Of a stretch of DNA of 64,000 nucleotides, positions 54,128 to 61,171 are shown in pieces. The position numbers were made by a program, and so were the translations under genes. This DNA comes from Streptomyces sp. MA5143a (lineage in GTDB: Bacteria > Actinomycetota > Actinomycetes > Streptomycetales > Streptomycetaceae), in contig NZ_OLMK01000002.1 of the NCBI RefSeq assembly GCF_900290235.1, positions 1-64,000 of the forward strand, given 5' to 3'. The first letter of the stretch is position 1; each line of letters opens with the position of its first letter. The notes under the pieces are model-generated. The model did no database searches. It saw nothing but the letters and a program-made list of their open reading frames with translations, and was not told where the DNA came from.

Positions 54128-56463
54128 CCGCACGGCTCAGCCTGTATGAGAAGGCCGAACAGGAGCTGTACAAGCTCGACCGCTCGGTCAAGGGCAAGTT
54201 CTACGACTTCTGCCACCGCTTCCGCCAGAACCCCGACCACCCGGGGCTCGACCTTCTGCCGCTCAAGGGCGACGGCCGCGTATACCGCGCCAAGATCGAC
54301 CAATCCTACCGCGCGCTCCTCGCCAAGATCGGCGTCGACGATGCGGGCCGCGAGAAGTGGCTGGTCGTCGCCGTCCGCCACCGCAAGCACGTCTACGAAG
54401 AACTCTCCGTCGCGATCAACCGCATCACCGGAGAGATCGAGTTCGTCGACCTCTCCGTGGTGGGCCAGAGTGTCCTCCAGCGGGCCGGGATGACGCTCAC
54501 CCCGGCCGAGCGGCCCGAAGCCGCGGACGAGCCGGAGACGTCCGCCCCAGAACCGGCCACCGCCGAACCCGCGGACGACACCACCGCCGTTCCCGAGGTC
54601 GAGCCGCTCCTCGCCGACGTCACTGCCGAAGACCTCCGTGACCTCGGCGTCGCCGAACAGCTCATCGACCTCGCCCTCGCGGTCACCGAGAGCACCGAAC
54701 TCGACGCTCTTGTCTCCGGCGCGCCCCTCCTCACCAAGGACATCCTGTACGGCCTCGCCGCCGGCCTGTCCATCGCGGACGTCCGCAAGGAGATCACCGC
54801 TCCCGTCGACGTCAAACTCGCCGAAGACGAGCGGCACGACCTGGACGCGGCGCTCGCGCGGACCACGGTCACCACCGTCGACGACGCCCTCAAGGACATC
54901 ATCGAGGAGGGTGACTTCCGCGCCTGGAAGGTCTTCCTCCACCCCGCCCAGGCCAAGCTCGTCAACCGGCACTACAGCGGCCCGTTCAGGGTGTCCGGCG
55001 GCCCCGGAACCGGCAAGACCATCGTCGCCCTCCACCGCGTCAAGCACCTCGCCGAACAACTGCCCCCCGGCCACAGCAAGCCGATCCTGCTCACCACCTT
55101 CACCAAGAACCTCACCACCGACCTGCGTGCCCGTCTGGCGTCCCTGCTCGAACCCGAACTGCTGGCCCGCGTCGACGTCACGCACATCGACCAGCTCGCC
55201 GCCCGCGTCCTCAACGAGAACACCGTTGCCGGGGCAGGAAAGCAGCGCATCTACGACAACGTCGCCCTCAACACCCTCCGCCAGGTCCTCCTCGAACTCG
55301 ACGAGAAGCGCTGGGACGCGGAGTTCCTCTACGAGGAATGGGAGCAGGTGATCCTGGGCCAGTCCCTCGGCACCCGCAAGGCGTACTTCGACGCGCGGCG
55401 AGCCGGACGCGGGCGGTCCATCAGCCGTCCCGACCGGGCGCAGATCTGGAAGATCCTGGAGCAGTTCACCACCCGTCTCGACAAGGAAGGGCGCGAGACC
55501 TGGGGCCAGGCCGCCGAGCGAGCCGCCCGCTTCGAGATGCAGCGTGCCGCCAAGATCGAGCAACGTAAGGAGTACAAGGAAGAGATCGGTGGCAAGGACC
55601 TCATCCACCGCGACGACAGCTCCGGCATGTACTACCTGGGCCACCGGTACAAGCACGTCGTCGTCGACGAGGCGCAGGACCTCAGGCCCGCCCACTGGAA
55701 GATGCTCCGCGCCATGGTCGCGCCGGGCGAGGACGACATGTTCATCGCCGGCGACACCCACCAGCGCATCTACGATCAGCAGGTCACCCTGGGAACCGTC
55801 GGCGTCAACATCCGCGGTCGCGCGGCCCGCCTCACCCTCAGCTACCGCACCACCCGCGAGATCTTGAACCGGGCCATGGAAGTGGTGAACCCCAAGAGCG
55901 CCCAGATCACCTTCGACGACCTCGACGACGGCACCGACACCCTCGACGGCTACCGCTCGGTTCTCCGTGGTCCGGCTCCTGAGCTCGTCCGCTGCGAGAG
56001 TTGGGACGACGAACTCGCCCAGCTCGCCACCACGCTCCGGGCCTGGCGCCAGGAACTCGCCACAGCCGGAGCCGACGGCAAGGTTCGCGACCCCCGCGGC
56101 AACATCGCGGTGTGCGTCGCCGACCGCGAAGCCGTCACCCAGGTCATGTACTACCTGGCGACCGAGGCCGAGCTGACCGTCGCCGAACTCACCAAGGAAG
56201 GCGTCAAGGGAGACGGCGACATCCACGTCGGCACCATGCACCGCTTCAAGGGTCTCGAATACCAGAGGCTCGCCATCGTCGGTGCCCGCGACGGCGTCAT
56301 CCCCCGCGCGTCCGTCATCCAGCGCTACCGCGACACGGACCCCCGGCGCCTCGCCCGCGAGGAACTGAAGGCCCGTTCCCTGCTGTTCGTCGCCGCCACC
56401 CGCGCCCGCGACACCCTGCGGATCAGCTGGTACGGCAAGCCGAGCCCTTACCTGCCCAGGTAG
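54124..56463 (+). CDS. UvrD/Rep-type helicase fused to RelE/ParE-like N-terminal domain
   Basis: This is a 779-residue protein. Residues 1-100 look like a RelE/ParE-fold toxin or RNase-like domain (YEKAEQELYKLDRSVKGKF, RVYRAKIDQSYRALLAK, VVAVRHRKHVYEEL). A Pro/Glu/Ala linker and a helical segment follow. Then comes superfamily 1 helicase: Walker A VSGGPGTGKTIVALHR (about 288-303), VVVDEAQDLRPAHW (about 513-526), GTMHRFKGLEYQRLA (about 703-717) and LLFVAATRARDTLRI. No nuclease domain is visible. The ATG overlaps the upstream stop. It occupies the place where class 1 DISARM carries drmC. A terminator follows directly, so this is the last gene of the operon. Confidence 0.85.
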   Translation: MTARLSLYEKAEQELYKLDRSVKGKFYDFCHRFRQNPDHPGLDLLPLKGDGRVYRAKIDQSYRALLAKIGVDDAGREKWLVVAVRHRKHVYEELSVAINRITGEIEFVDLSVVGQSVLQRAGMTLTPAERPEAADEPETSAPEPATAEPADDTTAVPEVEPLLADVTAEDLRDLGVAEQLIDLALAVTESTELDALVSGAPLLTKDILYGLAAGLSIADVRKEITAPVDVKLAEDERHDLDAALARTTVTTVDDALKDIIEEGDFRAWKVFLHPAQAKLVNRHYSGPFRVSGGPGTGKTIVALHRVKHLAEQLPPGHSKPILLTTFTKNLTTDLRARLASLLEPELLARVDVTHIDQLAARVLNENTVAGAGKQRIYDNVALNTLRQVLLELDEKRWDAEFLYEEWEQVILGQSLGTRKAYFDARRAGRGRSISRPDRAQIWKILEQFTTRLDKEGRETWGQAAERAARFEMQRAAKIEQRKEYKEEIGGKDLIHRDDSSGMYYLGHRYKHVVVDEAQDLRPAHWKMLRAMVAPGEDDMFIAGDTHQRIYDQQVTLGTVGVNIRGRAARLTLSYRTTREILNRAMEVVNPKSAQITFDDLDDGTDTLDGYRSVLRGPAPELVRCESWDDELAQLATTLRAWRQELATAGADGKVRDPRGNIAVCVADREAVTQVMYYLATEAELTVAELTKEGVKGDGDIHVGTMHRFKGLEYQRLAIVGARDGVIPRASVIQRYRDTDPRRLAREELKARSLLFVAATRARDTLRISWYGKPSPYLPR

Positions 56464-56473
56464 AGATGTGCGT

Positions 56474-56507
56474 GAGCCCTGCCGTCCTTGAGCGGGCGGC
56501 AGGGCTC
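56474..56507 (+). terminator. Terminator of the four-gene helicase/methylase operon
   Basis: GAGCCCTGCCG (56474-56484) and CGGCAGGGCTC (56497-56507) are exact reverse complements with a 12-base loop, 11 bp after the UvrD-like stop. It also faces the end of the convergent DUF397 gene. Confidence 0.8.
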
Positions 56508-56525
56508 TCGCTTCTCGTACGACCG

Positions 56526-56723
56526 TCAGGCCTGCATGACGAATCCTGCCCATGCTTCAGGAGACACGTGGATGACGGGTCCGGCCACGGCCTTGGAGTC
56601 CCGGATGTGTACGACTCCCGTGTCGGCCGCGACCTCGACGCAGTCGCCGCCCTCGGTTCCGCTGTAGCTGCTCTTGAACCAGGCGAGGTCGGACGCGACG
56701 GCCGAGGACTCAGCGGTGTTCAT
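56526..56723 (-). CDS. DUF397 protein
   Basis: The 65-residue protein has the DUF397 signature WFKSSYSGTEGGDCVEVA and IRDSKAVAGPVIHVSPEAW. It is translationally coupled to the XRE regulator (ATGA overlap, 56720-56723). In Streptomyces these small proteins act as partners or antagonists of the cognate XRE regulator. Confidence 0.9.
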   Translation of the reverse strand: MNTAESSAVASDLAWFKSSYSGTEGGDCVEVAADTGVVHIRDSKAVAGPVIHVSPEAWAGFVMQA

Positions 56724-57589
56724 AGCTCTCCCAGCAACCTCTCGATGAACTCAAGGGACTCTCGCGGAGTGAGAGCCTGCGATCGGATGATCCCATAGCG
56801 GGCGGCAGCGAGCGCTGTCTGCTCCGGGTCGGTCTGAAGGGTGCCGGTCGACTGGGCCTCGGCGTAAACGAACTTGGTGCCGTCCTTACGCGTGACGACC
56901 GTGAACGGCCCATTCACGCCCGCGTTGTCCTCGCAGTCGGTCGGCATCACCTGGATCTCGACGTTGCGTTTCTGACCGATCAGGAGAAGGTGCTCCAACT
57001 GCCCTCGCAGCACGTCTTTGCCGCCGTATCGATGCCGTAGTACCGACTCGTCCATGACGAAGCTCAGTAGAGGTGAAGGCTGGCGGTCGAAGATGTCCTG
57101 TCGGGCCAGCCGAGCGGCCACGCGCTGCTCGATGGTCTCGTGGTCCAAGACCGGGCGCCGCATGGCGAGCAACGCTCGCATGTACTCCTCGGTCTGAAGC
57201 AAGCCCTTTACCACGAGGGCGTCATAAGCGAGCAGTTCGATGGCCTCCTTCTCCAGCTTCGCCATCCCCTGGAAGAACACCGGATACTGAGCCCGCTCCA
57301 CCTGCTCCTTCCACACCGTCAGCAGCCCGCACGCGTCCAGAACCTCGTCCGCACGCTCGATGGTCCTGGGCGACGGAATCCGCCGACCCTGCTCGTACGA
57401 CGCGACCGTGGACGCCGAGTATCCGATCCGCCGTCCGAACTCCTCGCGTTCCAGGCCCGCCCGCACCCGGAGCGTCTTCATCGTCTGGCCGAACGCGATG
57501 ACGACGGCCTGGCCGGACGTGTCCGCCGTCGCCTGTCCCGCGTCGTCCGCCATCACGGTCTCGGCCCTCTCGTCCGTACCCTCGGTCAT
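56720..57589 (-). CDS. XRE-family regulator with DUF5753 (Scr1-type) domain
   Basis: This 289-residue protein has a helix-turn-helix near residues 30-85 (LREEF-like LEREEFGRRIGYSASTVASY, EQGRRIPSPRTIERAD) and a DUF5753 ligand-like domain after it (VVKGLLQTEEYMRALL, FVMDESVLRHRYGG). ATG 57589 has GGGAGG upstream; a GTG two codons earlier is possible. With DUF397 and the divergent ATPase it forms a trio common in Streptomyces. It probably regulates itself through the palindrome at 57688. Confidence 0.9.
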   Translation of the reverse strand: MTEGTDERAETVMADDAGQATADTSGQAVVIAFGQTMKTLRVRAGLEREEFGRRIGYSASTVASYEQGRRIPSPRTIERADEVLDACGLLTVWKEQVERAQYPVFFQGMAKLEKEAIELLAYDALVVKGLLQTEEYMRALLAMRRPVLDHETIEQRVAARLARQDIFDRQPSPLLSFVMDESVLRHRYGGKDVLRGQLEHLLLIGQKRNVEIQVMPTDCEDNAGVNGPFTVVTRKDGTKFVYAEAQSTGTLQTDPEQTALAAARYGIIRSQALTPRESLEFIERLLGEL

Positions 57590-57687
57590 CGCCACCGCCT
57601 CCCTGGCTCAACGCCGTCCCGGCGGCCTCGTCACGCCGCGCACCTCGTACCCGTACCGCCACCACGCGTACAACGGCCCGCGTCGGT

Positions 57688-57706
57688 GCGTCACCACTGG
57701 TCACGC
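57688..57706. promoter_or_regulatory. Palindromic operator between XRE regulator and ATPase
   Basis: GCGTCACCA-C-TGGTCACGC is a 19-bp inverted repeat with one mismatched pair, centred in the 144-bp gap between the divergent genes. It is the natural candidate site for the XRE regulator, and would place the ATPase and perhaps Wadjet under its control. Confidence 0.45.
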
Positions 57707-57733
57707 TACGCGACCGGGGACACCGTTGTCGGC

Positions 57734-58222
57734 ATGACGAACCAACTCCCCAGCCCCGTCGGCGCCTCCCAACCCATGTGTCACAGCGACGACCTGAGCC
57801 GCACCTTCGAGATGCGTTTCACCTCCACCCCACGGGGCGCTCGCCTCGCCCGCCGACTGGCCGCGCACCGGCTGGACACCTGGGGGGTCCCGTACGGCAC
57901 CGGCCCGCACGAAGAGATCGTGCTGGTCCTCGGCGAGCTGACCGCCAACGCCGTACGGCACGGCCATGTCCCCAGCCGGGACTTCCATCTGCTCCTGCAC
58001 GTGAGCGAACCCGCCCACACGGTAAGGATCGAGGTCTCCGACACCCGTACCGAACGCACGCCGCCCGAGCCGGAAGCGCTGCCCGCCCCCGGCTCGGAGG
58101 ACACCGGCGGCCGAGGGCTGCTTCTGGTCGCGGCGCTCGCCACCCGCTGGGGCTGGCACCCCCGGCCCGGAGGCCCCGGCAAGACGGTCTGGGCGGAGTG
58201 CGTGTTCGCAACTCCCACATGA
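57734..58222 (+). CDS. HATPase_c_2 regulatory ATP-binding protein
   Basis: The 162-residue single-domain protein is of RsbW type: VLVLGELTANAVRHGHV (N-box, about residues 61-77) and DTGGRGLLLVAALATRWG (G-box, about 124-141). It partners functionally with the divergent XRE/DUF397 pair in many Streptomyces loci. Its stop is only 31 bp before jetA, so it may share a transcript with the Wadjet genes. That arrangement would link this regulator to plasmid or phage defence. Confidence 0.85.
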   Translation: MTNQLPSPVGASQPMCHSDDLSRTFEMRFTSTPRGARLARRLAAHRLDTWGVPYGTGPHEEIVLVLGELTANAVRHGHVPSRDFHLLLHVSEPAHTVRIEVSDTRTERTPPEPEALPAPGSEDTGGRGLLLVAALATRWGWHPRPGGPGKTVWAECVFATPT

Positions 58223-58253
58223 GCTCGCGACCGCGGTGGAAGAATGTGCCGAG

Positions 58254-59867
58254 ATGACCTCCAGCAACTACTCTCCGTTCGCCCACCTCACCACTCCCAA
58301 CGCCCCCCTCTACCGCCAGGTCATGCGGGCCTTCCTCGCCGCCAAGGAGCGGTTCGCGGTGCATCTGCGGCCGGAGGACGTGCACGCCGCATTGGACGCG
58401 GAGAGCCGTCCCGCCGACCTCGAAGCGGTGACGCAGGCGCTGGACAAGCTCGTGGAGTGGGGCAATCTTCGGGCCGACCCGGACCACGCACGCGTGACGG
58501 CGGTCGTGGACTTCTATCGCAGGCGGTTCATCTACCAGCTCACCCGGGCCGGTGAGGCGGCCGAGGCGGCGCTGGGGACGTACGACGAGGTGCTGGGGCG
58601 GCGCGGGGAACTCCAGGCGGTCGCGCTGCACGACATCGTCACGCAGCTGCGGGCGCTCCTGGTGATCGCCGCGGAGGACGAGCCCGACCCGGCCAAGACG
58701 TACGTCGCCCTGTCCGTGCTGACGGCGCGGTTCACCGACCTCGCCGACAATGCCCGCGCCTTCATGGGTTCGTTGCAGCGCACCATCGACCTGCACGACA
58801 TCGAGGTCGAGGCGTTCCTCGCCTACAAGGACCGGCTGATCCAGTACCTGGAGCGCTTCATCCAGGACCTCATCACCCTCGGTGGGCGGATCGCCCTGCT
58901 GATCGGGGAGCTGGAGGAGCAGGAGCGGGTCGGACCGCTGCTGCGGCTCGCCGCCGCCCGCGAGGCCGCCGACGCCGCCCCCGAGGACGCCGAGCGGGCG
59001 GAGGCGGTGGCATACGAGCGGTGGGCGGCCCGGTGGTCCGGGCTCGCCGAGTGGTTCGTGTCGGGGGAGGGGCGGGAGTCGCAGGCCCGACTCCTGCGCG
59101 GGCGAGCGCTCGGTTCGATCCCGCAGCTCCTGGCCGTCGTACGACAGCTCAACGAGCGGCGGGCCGGACGCTCGGACCGTTCCGCCGACTTCCGTACCCT
59201 GGCGCGTTGGTTCGCCCAGGCCCCGGACGACGAGGCGCGGCACCGGCTCTGGCGGGTGGCGTTCGGGCTGCACTCGTCCCGGCACCTCACCGTCGACGCC
59301 GACACCCTCGCCGAACGGACGGTTGCCCCGGAGCCGGCCGCCACCCCGTGGAGCGAGGCGCGATCGCTGCGGATCAGTCCTCAACTCCGCCGCACCGGCA
59401 GCTACGAGCGGCGCGGCAGGCCGCGCCGGGTGGCTGACCGGGGCGAGGCCAAGCGTCGGCTCGCCGAGATCGCCGCCCGGCAGACGGAGGAGACCAGGCG
59501 GGCCCGGGACCGTCTCGTGACGGACGGACCGGTACGGCTGTCCCGGCTCGGTGGACTCGACCCGCACGCCTTCCAGTTGTTCCTGCGGCTGCTCGGCGAC
59601 GCGCTCGCCACCTGGCGGCCGGGCACCATCACCACCGTCGCCACCAGCGGGGACGGTTCGATGGAGATCCGGCTGACCGCCCTCGACGACGGATCGACAG
59701 CCGAAGTACGCACACCCGACGGTGTGTTCAGCGGTCCCGACCACCTGATCGACATCGTCGACCTCACGGCGGGGCAGCGCGACCGCGCCGCCGCACCGGC
59801 ATCGGCACCCGGTCCCCTCCCCGCCCCGCGACGGGACACCGCTCCGCAGCTCGCGGAGGACCGATGA
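58254..59867 (+). CDS. jetA: Wadjet type III JetA (kleisin-like, DUF2397/TIGR02677)
   Basis: This 537-residue protein resembles TIGR02677/DUF2397: NYSPFAHLTTPNAPLYRQVM at the N-terminus, long helical middle, and FQLFLRLLGDALATW near the C-terminus. In Wadjet (MksB/Ept-like) the kleisin bridges the SMC heads that extrude foreign circular DNA for cleavage by JetD. ATG 58254 is chosen with GGAAG upstream; GTG 58236 is in frame. It overlaps jetB by four bases (ATGA). Confidence 0.85.
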   Translation: MTSSNYSPFAHLTTPNAPLYRQVMRAFLAAKERFAVHLRPEDVHAALDAESRPADLEAVTQALDKLVEWGNLRADPDHARVTAVVDFYRRRFIYQLTRAGEAAEAALGTYDEVLGRRGELQAVALHDIVTQLRALLVIAAEDEPDPAKTYVALSVLTARFTDLADNARAFMGSLQRTIDLHDIEVEAFLAYKDRLIQYLERFIQDLITLGGRIALLIGELEEQERVGPLLRLAAAREAADAAPEDAERAEAVAYERWAARWSGLAEWFVSGEGRESQARLLRGRALGSIPQLLAVVRQLNERRAGRSDRSADFRTLARWFAQAPDDEARHRLWRVAFGLHSSRHLTVDADTLAERTVAPEPAATPWSEARSLRISPQLRRTGSYERRGRPRRVADRGEAKRRLAEIAARQTEETRRARDRLVTDGPVRLSRLGGLDPHAFQLFLRLLGDALATWRPGTITTVATSGDGSMEIRLTALDDGSTAEVRTPDGVFSGPDHLIDIVDLTAGQRDRAAAPASAPGPLPAPRRDTAPQLAEDR

Positions 59868-61171
59868 GCGGCCCCCTCGCCGAGGTCCTCGACGGCCAGC
59901 GGCAGGCCGACCTCCAGAAGGCCGCACGCGCCCTGCTGAAGGAGCCGCTGATCACCGCCGACGGACCGTACGCCGACGAGTTCCGGCTGGTGCGCCGGCA
60001 CACCGCCGAGCTGCGGGAGTGGTTCGAACGCAACGTCGGCTGGACGCTGCGCACGGACGCCGACGCCGCACGGCTGCGCAAGACGCCGGGAACCCTCACC
60101 GACGCCACCCACCCTGCGCGCGAGGCCGGCCGCAGTGCCCTGCCCTTCACCCGCCGCCGCTATGTCCTGCTCTGCCTGGCCCTGGCCGCGCTGGAACGGG
60201 GCGAGTCGCAGGTGGCTCTCGGACGCCTCGCCGAGCAGATCGTCCTGGCCGCCGCCGATCCCGAACTCGTCGCCGCCGGGATCGCGTTCACCCTGGAGCG
60301 GCGCGACGAGCGCCTCGACCTCGCGGCCGTCGTCCGCCTGCTGCTGCGGCTCGGGGTGCTGCGGCGGGTGGCCGGGGACGAGGACGCCTACGTCAGTGGA
60401 TCGGGCGACGTGCTGTACGACGTGCGGCGGCGCGTACTGGCCGGGATGTCGGCGTCCCTGCGGGGCCCCTCCATGGTCGAGGCCGAGGGCTTCGAGGAGC
60501 GCCTGGTGGAGATGACCGCGTGGACCGCGCTCGACAGCGACGAGCTCAGGTTCCGGGCGGTCCGCTGGAAGCTGACCCGCATCCTCCTGGACGACCCGGT
60601 GCTGTACTACGACGACCTGACCGACGAGGAACTGGCCTACCTCACCCGGCAGCGGGGCTTCATCACCGCCCGGATCAACGAACTGACGGGACTCGTCCCG
60701 GAGGTCCGGGCCGAGGGCATCGCCATGGTCGACCCGATGGACGACCTCACGGACGTGCGCATGCCGGAACAGGGCACCCACGGCCACATCACCCTGCTGC
60801 TGGCGGGACACCTGGCGCGGGCGGCCGGGCCCGTCGAACCGGCGGAGCTGGCGGCCCGCGTACGGGAACTGGCCGCGGAGCACGGCGGGTTCTGGTCCAA
60901 GTCGGCGAGGGAACCGGGCGCGGAGCCCGAACTCGTCGAGCAGGCGCTGAGCAAGCTGGTGGCGCTGGGACTCGCCGAGCGCACCGACGGGGGCGTCGTA
61001 CCGCGGCCGGCCCTCGCGCGGTACGCGGTCGGCGAACCCGTGGTCAGGGAACCCGGACGGGCTTGCCGTTCCGCCACGACCGCGCAACCCGCGCAACCCG
61101 CGCAACCCGCGCAACCCGCGCAACCCGCGCAACCCGTGCAGCCCATCCAGCCCGTGCAGGACGAAAGGTGA
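59864..61171 (+). CDS. jetB: Wadjet type III JetB (KITE-like, DUF2398/TIGR02678)
   Basis: The 435-residue protein matches TIGR02678/DUF2398: RQADLQKAARALLKEPLI at the start, FTRRRYVLLCLALAALERG (about 88-106), LLLRLGVLRRVAGDEDAYV, and a winged-helix-like C-terminal part. KITE proteins bind the kleisin in the SMC complex. The last 30 residues are a Gln-Pro-Ala repeat encoded by an exact 9-bp array, not expected in the family. The stop overlaps the jetC GTG (GTGA). Confidence 0.85.
   Translation: MSGPLAEVLDGQRQADLQKAARALLKEPLITADGPYADEFRLVRRHTAELREWFERNVGWTLRTDADAARLRKTPGTLTDATHPAREAGRSALPFTRRRYVLLCLALAALERGESQVALGRLAEQIVLAAADPELVAAGIAFTLERRDERLDLAAVVRLLLRLGVLRRVAGDEDAYVSGSGDVLYDVRRRVLAGMSASLRGPSMVEAEGFEERLVEMTAWTALDSDELRFRAVRWKLTRILLDDPVLYYDDLTDEELAYLTRQRGFITARINELTGLVPEVRAEGIAMVDPMDDLTDVRMPEQGTHGHITLLLAGHLARAAGPVEPAELAARVRELAAEHGGFWSKSAREPGAEPELVEQALSKLVALGLAERTDGGVVPRPALARYAVGEPVVREPGRACRSATTAQPAQPAQPAQPAQPAQPVQPIQPVQDER
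61082..61135 (+). repeat. Six exact 9-bp repeats at the jetB 3' end
   Basis: GCGCAACCC is repeated six times without error (61082 to 61135), then decays to GTGCAGCCC and ATCCAGCCC. It encodes (Ala-Gln-Pro)n. The unit is a multiple of three, so copy-number change alters tail length but not frame. Confidence 0.95.

Noticed and set aside
38425..56463. Complete BREX or Pgl system
   Set aside because: There is no PglZ phosphatase, BrxC/PglY ATPase or BrxL; only the methylase type and a kinase are shared.
38425..56463. Canonical class 1 DISARM
   Set aside because: No phospholipase-D (drmC) gene, and drmA and drmB are not separate; a UvrD helicase is present instead. Kept as the closest relative only.
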